A stretch of 64,000 bases of DNA from Flectonema sp. DT1601 (taxonomy: Eukaryota > Euglenozoa > Diplonemea > Diplonemida > Diplonemidae), in NCBI GenBank assembly GCA_964019425.1, contig OZ025783.1, positions 1,612,001 to 1,676,000 on the forward strand. Direction: 5' to 3'. The notes beneath the pieces are model-generated. The model was not told the DNA's origin. It was given only the letters and a program-made list of their open reading frames with translations, and made no database searches. Shown here in pieces: positions 22,398-30,731 of the stretch. Within the stretch, counting starts at the first letter, position 1; every line of letters starts with the position of its first letter. A program made the translations under genes and the position numbers.

Positions 22398-22730
22398 ATG
22401 TCTGTCTACTCGTACCTTCCATCGACCTACGCTCTTCCATCGACGTACATCTACCCGTACTCCAGCACCACTGAGTACCTGAGCAATGTGTACGATGCTG
22501 ACTACAGAGCACGTGTTGCCAACGCTGAGGTTGCCGCCGCCAACGCCGCTGCCGATGCTTCGATCAGACGTGCTCGTGCTGAGACCGAATTGTCGATCTC
22601 CAGACTCAACACTGAGGCTTCGATTAGACGTGCCCGTGTTGCTGCTGACGCGTACTACACTGGACCGCGTTACGCATCCACCTACTACTACGATGCTCTT
22701 GCGGGAAGCCCAAGAAGAGTTATCTACTAG
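22398..22730 (+). CDS. Tyr-rich 110-residue protein, copy 8 (array-terminal type)
   Basis: N30 and D53 as in copy 5, plus a unique T66S change (GAATTGTCG). It ends TAG, and similarity to other units stops there. The shared diagnostic sites with copy 5 show that the ends of the two arrays have a common origin. Confidence 0.85.
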   Translation: MSVYSYLPSTYALPSTYIYPYSSTTEYLSNVYDADYRARVANAEVAAANAAADASIRRARAETELSISRLNTEASIRRARVAADAYYTGPRYASTYYYDALAGSPRRVIY

Positions 22731-23132
22731 ACTACCACAAGTTGTTTGAGTAATTAAATTTATTTATTTCAGCACCATAATGAGCCTCCAATTAATTATG
22801 TGCAAAAAAAAAAAAAAAAAAATGAAAAAGCTCAAAAAAGAAATTTAAAATATATGAAATAAAGCAGTGCTGCCAATTTGTATGGCGATCGGCTTTTTTG
22901 TTTCCCTCCCAAATACGCTTCGAAGTAACCCTTCTGTTGGCTTTATCTTTGTTTTTCTACCGTTGTAGTCTTTCGAATTGTTTTTATAAGATTCGAAACG
23001 ACATTTCCATTTAGCTATTTTTATTATTTTGTACCAAGTTGACTACTGAAAATCATATTCATACAACAGGCAGCTACAGTAGAAGTAAAACGGTTGGTTG
23101 TATTTTATTACTTTTACAAACTATTTTTGCAG
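22731..23132. other. Spacer after array B
   Basis: AT-rich with a long A run (22805-22822). No gene seen. It ends with CTATTTTTGCAG at 23131-23132, the acceptor for the next gene. Confidence 0.6.
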
Positions 23133-23145
23133 GTGGGTGGCAAGG

Positions 23146-23986
23146 ATGCGCTTTCTAGCATTGTTGTCTGCGTTGTTGCTGTGCAACGCGGTACAGGTAT
23201 GTTATTGTTTATTATTATGTACCAAAACACATAGAACAGAGTAGTACCTTAATCAATAACAGGGATGGTCTTTATTTGGAGGTGGTGACAGTGACGAAGC
23301 TGAAAATGAAGAATTCGATGAGCCGTCGAGAAAGATTATCGGAGCTCGTGTTGAAACCTGTCGAGGATGTAAATTAAATTATTTACCAAAGCTGCGTTCT
23401 TTCATTGATGGTGACTTAGCTAATTACAAAGCAGTAGAGCTGAAGTTTATTCAAGGAGCTGCGCCAGAGATCATGTGGCTTAATGAATTCGGTCAAGTTA
23501 TATCAACTGAAAATATTGAGCAATACGACACTTCTGGAATGGCTGCTCTTCTTAAGAGAAACGACATCACCAGAAAGACTCCAAAACCTATTTATCGCGA
23601 ACAACGTTTCAAACCAACCAAACACTGCTTAGCATTTAGAGGTGCTGATCAGTGTAATCCAAAAGAGCCGAGAGTAATGTCTTATGACAGCGCTTGTAAG
23701 TATGTTTTTATATTCTAAAAAGGTTTGCATTGGTTAACAACACGCAGTTTAACACAAACAACAAACAGTAAATTAGTGTCTGAAAGCATTGCTGGAAACT
23801 GTCAGTGTAGAGGAGGACTTGTTCTTCCGGTTTCATGCGGGACTCGTAATGGTTTGACATGTCAGGTTTGTGTTTTTATAATTTTGTTTTCTTTACTTCA
23901 AACACGATGAGTTTATAAATAAAAAACAACAACAGTCTTTGTGTGAGGAAGTAATGGATGGTGAGGACGTTGTTGACATCGAGTAG
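23146..23986 (+). CDS. SELENOM/SELENOF-like thiol-disulfide protein, Cys form
   Basis: Four exons: 23146-23196, 23263-23699, 23769-23865 and 23936-23986 (TAG); 211 residues. The first exon is just a signal peptide (MRFLALLSALLLCNAVQ). The core VETCRGCKLNYLPKLRSFI, followed by VELKFIQGAAPEIMWL and a CxxC-type redox site CRGC, matches the SELENOM/SELENOF thioredoxin-like fold, whose animal members carry selenocysteine at the second Cys. Here both positions are Cys (TGT). SELENOM is about 145 residues; the extra C-terminal part holds several cysteines (CNKLVSES...CQCRGG). It probably acts in the ER lumen on disulfides. Donor 3 is taken at GTATGT (23700) because it alone keeps the frame. Confidence 0.8.
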
Positions 23987-24229
23987 TCTCTCTGAGGATT
24001 ACTTTCTAAAAGACGAGAAAGATTATTAACAATTTGAGTTTGTATTACCAGACGTAAACGAGTATTAAAGGCGAAGGAATCCAAAACTTCGCGAGCTCAG
24101 TGTTGAAGAATTGTGTGATGTTCATTTCCGCAATCTTATTAAACCTTTATTAACAGGAACTCAAAATAGAATTATAGATTCCTTTAAAGTTATGTGGAAG
24201 TCATTCTATCCCAAACAGGACACAGAAAA

Positions 24230-24976
24230 ATGACGGTTTTCACGCATACTCAAAACAACCGAACTTACCGTTGCGGTCTTCTACCCATGAAAGAACTTGG
24301 GTGCATACCACTCTATGAAATATCCTTTAGGAAGGGTAATGATGTAATTTATGGAGGTAAAGATTTATTGGAATCTGTAAAAGAACAAACAGATAATTCA
24401 AAAATAGTTGGATACATGTTAGAGAATCAAATCTCAGGTACAGTTCCGTATTCAAGTATTGTTCAAGGATCGAATGAGCAGGGATACGTCTTTCCTGTTC
24501 ATAAAGATTCAAAAGGTGTGAACTTAATGAAATTATACTACAGCAGAGGGAGATGTGATCATTCAGCTGTTGCTACGAGTGCTGGAGAGCAAGACTTGTT
24601 ACTGTCACTTGGTGATTGCAAACATGAATACTGTTTTGAAAAACCGATCGGATCTGTAGAGGTATCGGACGTCGACGACACAACCCCCCTCTTCAGAATG
24701 TGGCATGGCCATCACCTTAACAGTACTCTAGCAGCGAGACCAGAAACAATTGATTCTCTTATCGGTAAAGGATATTGTAAAGTCCGTATCGAAGGACACG
24801 TTTTTGAAGAACAAACTTTCTTTACAAGTCCGCTAACAATCTTATATCACGCGGGTAGGAAAGATTCAACTGCTACATGTGATGAAGACGATATAAAGGC
24901 TTACATCAAAGAAGGGTACGTCGTTGAAGGAATCGAAGGATACATCTACTACTGCCCTCTTGCAACAGCCAGCTAG
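24230..24976 (+). CDS. Four-repeat DUF5648-like protein
   Basis: 248 residues, starting 12 nt after a CCCAAACAG acceptor; upstream in-frame codons are before that site. The sequence is built from about four repeats of roughly 50-60 residues, each opening with a P-L-Y-like strand and closing G-Y-x-x-E-G-I-x-G-Y. Examples are GCIPLYEISF, NLMKLYYSRGRCDHS, TPLFRMWHGHH and LTILYHAGRKDS, with GYVVEGIEGYIYYCPL at the end. This matches the pattern I know as the DUF5648 repeat, often found in secreted or surface proteins. No signal peptide is visible on this copy. Function unknown; carbohydrate or surface binding is only a guess. Confidence 0.7.
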   Translation: MTVFTHTQNNRTYRCGLLPMKELGCIPLYEISFRKGNDVIYGGKDLLESVKEQTDNSKIVGYMLENQISGTVPYSSIVQGSNEQGYVFPVHKDSKGVNLMKLYYSRGRCDHSAVATSAGEQDLLLSLGDCKHEYCFEKPIGSVEVSDVDDTTPLFRMWHGHHLNSTLAARPETIDSLIGKGYCKVRIEGHVFEEQTFFTSPLTILYHAGRKDSTATCDEDDIKAYIKEGYVVEGIEGYIYYCPLATAS

Positions 24977-25156
24977 CTACTGAAATACAACACCTGACTG
25001 AGTACTATTCGTTTTGTTAACAATTAAAGAAAATGAAAAAAAAAAATCCTTTTTCCATTGCTATTGATAACAATAAGTGGAATTGACAAAAGGATGTTAC
25101 GAAAAAACTATTATTTTCGTATCCAAAAACAAACTAATTGTTATTTTCACAGAAAA

Positions 25157-26227
25157 ATGCATATCTATGTTTCTGGGGACATACTTGGTGATGAGATTAT
25201 TGCCGTGACGACAACAATTGGAATGCGAGTCAGAGATGTGAAACATGAGATCGGACAACTGATTGGAATCGCTAGCTGTGATTTATTATTATTGCTCGAC
25301 AGCTATGATGAAGTAGCTGATGATGAAGAGATTTGTGAAATTGGAATTGTTAGTGAAAGTCGAATGCACGTCAGACTTACAAAAAAAGCATCGGCAGAGT
25401 TATTCCTTTCAAAAAGAAATATTCCAAACAACTTCTATAAACTGATAGAATCCATTAGGACTTCAGACGCTGACCTACTAGCTGTTCTCTTGGAAGCGGA
25501 ATGCCCTCGAAAATGTACCAAAGAACAGACAATAAAGTCACTAATCACTCGAGGAAGACGGAGGACTGATGTAACACCAAATATACCTCTCATCCACATG
25601 GCAACACATGATTTAAGAAATTTCAAATTGCTTGTTCAATTTGGTGAAGACCCACTTTCTGTAGACTCTCGTAACACTTCGCCGTTAATGATTTGTATGA
25701 AAAACGGTCATCTTGAAGTTGCATCATATCTGGTAAATAATTTTTCAAATGAAATAAATATCAACCATCAAGATGACTCTGGAAACAGTGCAATGAGTTA
25801 TGCAGTTTTAGCAGGTCGAAGTGATTGTGTCAGGTGGGTACTTAACATTACTTCACTTGATGTCACTCATTCATTTACGACTATAAACAATAATCGTTTA
25901 ACCCCATTAATGATCGCTTCCCAATCTGGTAATAATCACATAGTCCAATTACTACTATCAAAGACAACGTCTACTCACTGTCTTAACTTTGAGTACAATG
26001 GTTGTAATGCTACTCTACTTGCAGCATCTCGAGGCAACAGGCGGATAGTTGAAATGTTGTTTCATGCGGGTGGTCGTATTCCAAAACCATGTCCTGAGAA
26101 TGAGATGTTAATAAAAACAATTTTAAAGAATTCAGATATTGTATCTACTCTAAATATTTGGATGAGAGGACGATCGACGTCAAGAGAATTAACAACGCGT
26201 CATAACGAACCAATTATGGTACGGTAA
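25157..26227 (+). CDS. Ubiquitin-like N-terminus plus ankyrin repeats
   Basis: 356 residues, 4 nt after a TTATTTTCACAG acceptor. Residues 1-78 read as a ubiquitin-like fold (MHIYVSGDILGDEIIAVTTT, then VRDVKHEIGQLIGI and a closing MHVRL strand). Residues about 135-320 contain ankyrin repeats, including NTSPLMICMKNGHLEVASYL, GNSAMSYAVLAGRSDCVRWV and LTPLMIASQSGNNHIVQLLL. No catalytic domain follows. A protein-interaction adaptor is the safest description. The stop codon at 26225-26227 directly abuts the antisense SSU rRNA-like segment. Confidence 0.78.
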   Translation: MHIYVSGDILGDEIIAVTTTIGMRVRDVKHEIGQLIGIASCDLLLLLDSYDEVADDEEICEIGIVSESRMHVRLTKKASAELFLSKRNIPNNFYKLIESIRTSDADLLAVLLEAECPRKCTKEQTIKSLITRGRRRTDVTPNIPLIHMATHDLRNFKLLVQFGEDPLSVDSRNTSPLMICMKNGHLEVASYLVNNFSNEININHQDDSGNSAMSYAVLAGRSDCVRWVLNITSLDVTHSFTTINNNRLTPLMIASQSGNNHIVQLLLSKTTSTHCLNFEYNGCNATLLAASRGNRRIVEMLFHAGGRIPKPCPENEMLIKTILKNSDIVSTLNIWMRGRSTSRELTTRHNEPIMVR

Positions 26228-26445
26228 ATGGATTAAAATATTCAGAATGCAAAAGCACTTGAAGTTACTATTTCCTCTTCGCTGCCTCAGCTAAATTTGT
26301 TGCTAGGCAATTTGCGAGCCTGCTGCCATCCTTAGATGTGGTAGCCGTTTCTCAGGCTCTCTCCGGAATCGAACCCTAATTCCCCGTTACCCGTTACAGC
26401 CACGGTAGTCCACTACACTACCATCAAAAGCTGATAGGGCAGATA
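26228..26445 (-). rRNA. Antisense fragment of small-subunit (18S) rRNA
   Basis: The reverse complement reads, in order, CTGCCCTATCAG, GATGGTAGTGTAGTGGAC, AACGGGTAACGGGGAATTAG, GGTTCGATTCCGGAGAG, GCCTGAGAAACGGCTACCAC and GGCAGCAGGCTCGCAAATT. These are universal 18S landmarks from the 5' domain. It then continues TGAGGCAGCGAAGAGGAAAT and AAGTGCTTTTGCATT, which resemble kinetoplastid SSU sequence as I remember it. The clear match spans about 26255-26442; the ends are approximate. It is a lone piece of about 200 bp with small differences at usually invariant sites (GGAGAGAGCC rather than GGAGAGGGAGCC), so it is probably a non-functional copy. Confidence 0.88.
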
Positions 26446-27040
26446 ACATATTGATAAAAAAAAAGTTAAAACAGAGCAATTATAATCTGTTTTTTTTTAA
26501 ATTAGTAGCCAATAGTCAATATAAAAGAAAAATAAAATATCTCTTTCCCATAATAGGGGGAACTTAATAGAAGACACAAGTCATAGACAGGTTGTTTAGT
26601 GACCCATTTTACGATAATTATTTTCTATGATAGTTTGTGGACCCTTTTTTTTTTTTTTTTCTCCCCTTCTCTCTCTACTTTCTGAATTCTTATAAGGAAA
26701 TAAATTTATACATCTTCCGAAACTTTCTCTTTGCTTCACCCGATGAAACCATTAGGGTTTTTAGTAACGTAACGTAACGGTATTTCTTCAGACCACTTCT
26801 TCTATTTTCCCCCACAACTTACAAACCTACAAACTTTTTTTTTTCCCCCCTTTTTTTAAAATGAAAAGGCCTTTTCAACTACTGTTGACTTTGATAATTG
26901 ATGTTGTGTTTTTGAATAACCCGTTCGATTTCTTTTTTTAAAAAAATATTTACTGAACCCTTTTTTCAATAATTACGATTTAGAACTCATAAAGTAATAT
27001 TGTAGATTGTGAAGTAATACTTATCTCATATTGTCAACTA
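26446..27040. other. Spacer between rRNA fragment and alpha-SNAP
   Basis: AT-rich with T runs near 26648-26662 and 26826-26858 and a small direct repeat (AACGTAACGTAACGG at 26766-26780). No gene seen. Confidence 0.5.
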
Positions 27041-27113
27041 CCAGTCCGTGAGGATATTAATGGTCCCACCGGGCATCATGTCGTATAAGGGGGTTCACTT
27101 ACTGCTCCATGCA
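27041..27113. repeat. Short dispersed repeat, copy 1 (tentative)
   Basis: Shares TTAAT-GTCC--CCGGGCA and a later TTA-TGCTC with the segment at 46216-46288, in the same order over about 75 nt and far more GC-rich than the surroundings. Identity is perhaps two thirds by eye. It overlaps the upstream part of the alpha-SNAP frame, so ATGs inside it (27060, 27078) may not be real starts. Confidence 0.3.
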
Positions 27114-27149
27114 GGGTGCAAATGTGACAAAGCGGAAGGATTACAGTGC

Positions 27150-28721
27150 ATGGGAAGTATTATGAGACTCCGAGGACTTGAGAACTTATTTAAAGGTGCG
27201 CAGAAGAAGGAAAAGTTGTGGGTTGGATTAAATATTTTAAGGACATCAATAAACAAGTTATATTCAGAGTACGCGGCCAAGGATTGTAATGTTTTCGAAG
27301 AACGTGCACACAAATGGATGACACGCGCGAAACGACTCCTTGAAGCCTCATGTGGAAGCGGTATTCTTAATCAGTGGGAAGAAGCACGAGAATGTTACAC
27401 TAACGCACATGATGAATTCATGAAAGCTGGTAAACCTCTCCTTGCTGGTGAAGCAAGCTGTCTTGCTTCTGATTGCGGTGCGAAATTAGGTTCTGATGTC
27501 GAATGTGCTTCAGATCTTCTTGCGGCTTCTCGTTGTTATTATGAATCATCACCTTTAGGTATGTCATCGCTCCATTGAGCAGTCTTTCTTTTCTTTCTAG
27601 CATAAGTGGTTGTTCACCTGATTCCACGAAATTTGATGTGTGGTTAGTTTGGTCTCGACAAGGATATTTCTATTTAGTCGATCTCTGAAAAGTTCTCACA
27701 ACAAATCTTGTAAAGCTCATTAGGGTTATTGGAATCAGAAATAAAAGCAAAAAGTTAAAGTTGTTTTTAATTCCTTCTACTCCAATTACTTTATTGAACA
27801 ACAAAAAACAGATGCTGTTGCCTGCCTTCAAAGAGTTATAAAAATCCACTCCAGGAATGAAAGATACTGCAAAGTTGCGAAGTACGAGAAAGAGGTTTGT
27901 AATAATAGCAATAGTCTTTCTTTATTGTTATGCAGACACAACAAAACGTAAACAGGTCGCTGAGATACACGAACGACTTTGGGAAAAGACAGACTGCCAA
28001 ACAGATCTTGAGAATAGCCTTCTCCACTACCAGGAAGCCTACAACTACTATGCCATGAAGGGAACTAGATACCTAACGTCTGTAATATTGTTTTTTTTAT
28101 TGTACCGACGTAGTCGGAGAAGAAACTATTCAGATTGAAAGTCGATATTTCTTATGGTCATGATTTATTTTCCCCGTGCGACAGGATTTTGTCTGCGTTC
28201 AACGAAATATAAGGCTAATCTGAATGGTTTTTTTTTTAATAAATTAATAATTATTATAATAGATACCCAACAACCACAGAGAACGAAATGCCTGCCTCTG
28301 TAAAGTAAGTAGCTTTAACGCTCTACTAGGAAAGTACTCAGAGGCGATTGCAACCTTTGAAACACTTAATGCCACTCTAACTGGAGATAAAATAAAAGCT
28401 GATGGATTATTCAGAGCAATGCTCTGTCACCTTGTGGATATTAGAACTGACAACAGACTTCAGGGAATAGAAAAAAGTAATTTTGCTTTTGATCAATATT
28501 CCGACAGAGAACCTCATTTTCAAAGTGGAAAAGAGTACAACTTAATCAGGGATATCTCAACAGCAGTCAACAGACAGGACATTTTTGGGTTTGAAACAGC
28601 CGTGGCAGAGTATCGAACTTGCCGAGAACCCGAATACTGGAGAGATTACATGTTAGAAAAGGTTGAAAAAAATCTAATCGAAGTACTGGACTCGGTTGAT
28701 AAACTCACCTTCAACAATTAA
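27150..28721 (+). CDS. Alpha-SNAP (NSF attachment protein)
   Basis: Four exons: about 27150-27558, 27812-27894, 27956-28081 and 28263-28721. TPR-like helical hairpins match alpha-SNAP: a CYTNAHDEFMKAGKPLLAGE helix pair, DAVACLQRVIKIH, VAEIHERLWEKT, LENSLLHYQEAYNYY, RNACLCKVSSFNALLGKYSE and the C-terminal FGFETAVAEYRTCREPEYW. Alpha-SNAP recruits NSF to SNARE complexes for disassembly after membrane fusion. The start is uncertain: in-frame ATGs at 27060, 27150 and 27162, with acceptor-like AGs at 27043-27044, 27113-27114 and 27145-27146. The last intron uses an atypical GTAATA donor (28082). About 60-90 residues precede the usual SNAP N-terminus. Confidence 0.85.
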
Positions 28722-29019
28722 GTCTTCATCTTTTCATGTGACTGTTTGTAACGTTTATCGTCGACCGTTTGGGTTGTTAACTTAAAAGATTATTTATAGA
28801 TAGCTGTTCGTCTTACGGCGTTACAACTAATTAAAAAAAAAAAAAGAAAAGAACACAAAAATAAATACACACAAACATAACCATTAATATACAATTCACG
28901 TGTAGTACTTATTAATTATCTTTCGTATTAACAGGTCCCAACACTCTGGTTCTTGATATATGAAGTGAGCCATTCTATTGTACGTGGAAGACTTGAGTGA
29001 TTATTATTATTGTTTTTAG
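28722..29019. other. Spacer with acceptor for tetraspan gene 1
   Basis: About 300 bp of AT-rich sequence; no gene seen. It ends TTGTTTTTAG at 29018-29019, 19 nt before the next start. Confidence 0.55.
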
Positions 29020-29038
29020 TTTACAACACTTTAATAAA

Positions 29039-29713
29039 ATGGGTATTTGCACATCATTATTCCGTGATAGTCCACTGACTCCTGAAGAACTTAGGAGATT
29101 GGTTAAAATTCAGATCGTTGTGTTTAGCATTATTAATACGATCATTTCTATTGTGACCTTGGCGGCTACAGATAACAGCGAAATCGAAAGAAGTGCGATA
29201 ATTGCTTCTCTGGTACTACTGTGGGCATCGTTTCCAGTTGGTATGTGGGGAATATATAAAAAAAACGGAGGAGTGACTGCGCTGTACATCATCTTTGGAG
29301 TCTTATGTGGAGCGATAAGAGTCACATTATCACTGATTGCTGCTGCGACTGTTGTTGTCTCATGTCAAACTGAACAGGTGTCATTTAAAGGATGCTTTCA
29401 GGCACTCGATTCATTGTCTTGTCTTCGATACTCAAACTGTACGAGTGATATTCTTGATGGATATAATAGTTTATCAACAACAACAGTTGAGTGTACTGCT
29501 TGGAGTTTAAATGATTGTAGTAACGCTCCTTCAGGAGATGATTCATACGCTTCTAAGGGAACTTTAATACTTCTGATTATTAATGTTCTAACATCATGTG
29601 TTCCAGTTTACATGGCTTTCTTGTACTTCACAAGAAGCGAATCGAGCAACTCATCAAACGAACAGCAACGTGGAGCTGAGGTGTCAGAACTCGAAGACAC
29701 TAGTCCGAAATGA
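29039..29713 (+). CDS. Tetraspan membrane protein 1, possible UGA readthrough
   Basis: 224 residues to the first stop. Four hydrophobic spans lie at about 23-45, 56-74, 82-106 and 186-208. Between spans 3 and 4 is a Cys-rich loop (SCQTEQVSFKGCFQALDSLS, then CLRYSNCTS) with NxS/T glycosylation sites, so the loop is probably extracellular. MGICTS could be N-myristoylated and palmitoylated. The four-span layout recalls amastin-type surface proteins, but I do not see the amastin signature. The paralogue lies 1.5 kb downstream. The stop is TGA followed by CTA, and the same frame stays open for 58 more codons to TAA at 29888-29890. Confidence 0.82.
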   Translation: MGICTSLFRDSPLTPEELRRLVKIQIVVFSIINTIISIVTLAATDNSEIERSAIIASLVLLWASFPVGMWGIYKKNGGVTALYIIFGVLCGAIRVTLSLIAAATVVVSCQTEQVSFKGCFQALDSLSCLRYSNCTSDILDGYNSLSTTTVECTAWSLNDCSNAPSGDDSYASKGTLILLIINVLTSCVPVYMAFLYFTRSESSNSSNEQQRGAEVSELEDTSPK

Positions 29714-29890
29714 CTACCTAACGATGTTTCACGTGCTCAATATCAACAACCACTTCCAGCACCACTTCCTATTAGTTCTCATCCTAAACCTCCCGCTAAA
29801 GGCGGAAGTAGTATTTCAGATCCGTACATGTGGAATGCCTCGACTATGCAGCAGCCAACATCACCTCCTGTGAGATCATTTAAGCATTAA
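29711..29890 (+). other. Candidate stop-codon readthrough extension
   Basis: After the TGA at 29711-29713 the frame continues for 58 codons without a stop to TAA. The extension is Pro/Ser/Gln-rich and protein-like: LPNDVSRAQYQQPLPAPLPI, then HPKPPAKGG and a QQPTSPPVRSFKH end. That composition fits a cytoplasmic tail after the fourth membrane span. UGA-CUA is the best-known readthrough context in animals and yeast. The paralogue at 31258 ends TAG-TCT-TAA with no extension. A recent nonsense mutation in a longer gene is the alternative. Confidence 0.5.
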
Positions 29891-30079
29891 TTATTATTAT
29901 TTTGGGTATTATAATGTTCTATCTCACTACGGTAGTAACAATCACCTGAAGGAGAATGAAACCTTTGAATTGTTTGCTTCATTCTCATCCTGCTAACGTT
30001 TTATTCTTTTTTTTTTTTATTTTTTCCGTCAGAATACATTAATTCAAAACTACTGAAGTAACATTCCAGTTGTAGTTAG

Positions 30080-30234
30080 TCACCACTGAACCTTTCGGTC
30101 AGCAGCAGCTTCTCTATAGAACTTGTGATGGTTTTCACCATCGTGCCTTCCAGAATACATCGGCAGTGGTAGGTGCATGAGCGCTCCCATAAAACGTTGG
30201 ATTGGCGGGCTACTTGCAAATCCAACTGTGGTGA
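30080..30234 (+). ncRNA. Unassigned multi-hairpin RNA candidate
   Basis: A 7-bp closing stem TCACCAC (30080-30086)/GTGGTGA (30228-30234) encloses three hairpins. The first is CTG-ACC-TTTC-GGT-CAG (30086-30102, one bulged A). The second is GATGGT-TTTC-ACCATC (30127-30142, perfect). The third is GTTGGATT/AATCCAAC (30196-30203/30219-30226, perfect 8 bp, 15-nt GC-rich loop). A run of seven T begins about 30253, which could act as a Pol III terminator. Four mutually compatible helices in 155 nt are strong evidence for a folded RNA. I find no match to tRNA, U1-U6, 7SL or RNase P landmarks I know. Confidence 0.5.
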
Positions 30235-30693
30235 TTGTTATTTTGTGTCAGTTTTTTTCTTTCCTCAAAACTTACTAATTTTTTTAAAAAAAAAAAAAAT
30301 TGACGAATCGTAACTACTTTCAATTGTGTTCAAGTGAAGGTGACTACGCGAACTAGTTTCCTTATTCAGATATTGTTATAATCGTAGTTATCTTCAATAA
30401 GATGTTAAGAGGTAAGAAGTACTCTTCCTCTCCTTTTTATTTCTTTTTTTTTTTTATGGAAAACTCTTTACACTTGCGCGAAAACTTCACGCGGTTTTGA
30501 GTTATTTTTTTTTTCCACCGCCTTCCTCGATAAATCCCTCCTGTGTGTGTTTTAGGATTCCCCCGTCGGTCTAAGCTATACCTAACTAACGTTCGTTATT
30601 GTTACCTCGTAGGTAACTGATTACTGTAGAAGTGATTCACAATGTGCAAATGTTGTTCTATCTGTCTATTAAACAAGCTTTACTGATCTCGCT

Positions 30694-30731
30694 TGCTCGT
30701 GCTGAGACCGAATTGACGATCTCCAGACTCA
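30694..30731 (+). repeat. Stray 38-bp fragment of the Tyr-rich array gene
   Basis: TGCTCGTGCTGAGACCGAAT and the next 18 bases are identical to codons about 58-71 of the array gene (for example from 7836 in copy 1). Flanking bases on both sides are unrelated. It lies in non-coding spacer 8 kb beyond array B. Confidence 0.9.

Larger units (their letters stand above)
21105..22730 (+). repeat. Tandem gene array B: three 634-bp units
   Basis: Copies start at 21130, 21764 and 22398, each 634 bp apart, with the same spacer as array A. The first copy has a different leader (ACCTCTGTCCTT joined to ACAACTCACAACAATG). The last copy ends TAG with an unrelated 3' flank. Array B lies about 9.8 kb downstream of array A with seven single-copy genes or spacers between. 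Confidence 0.95.
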
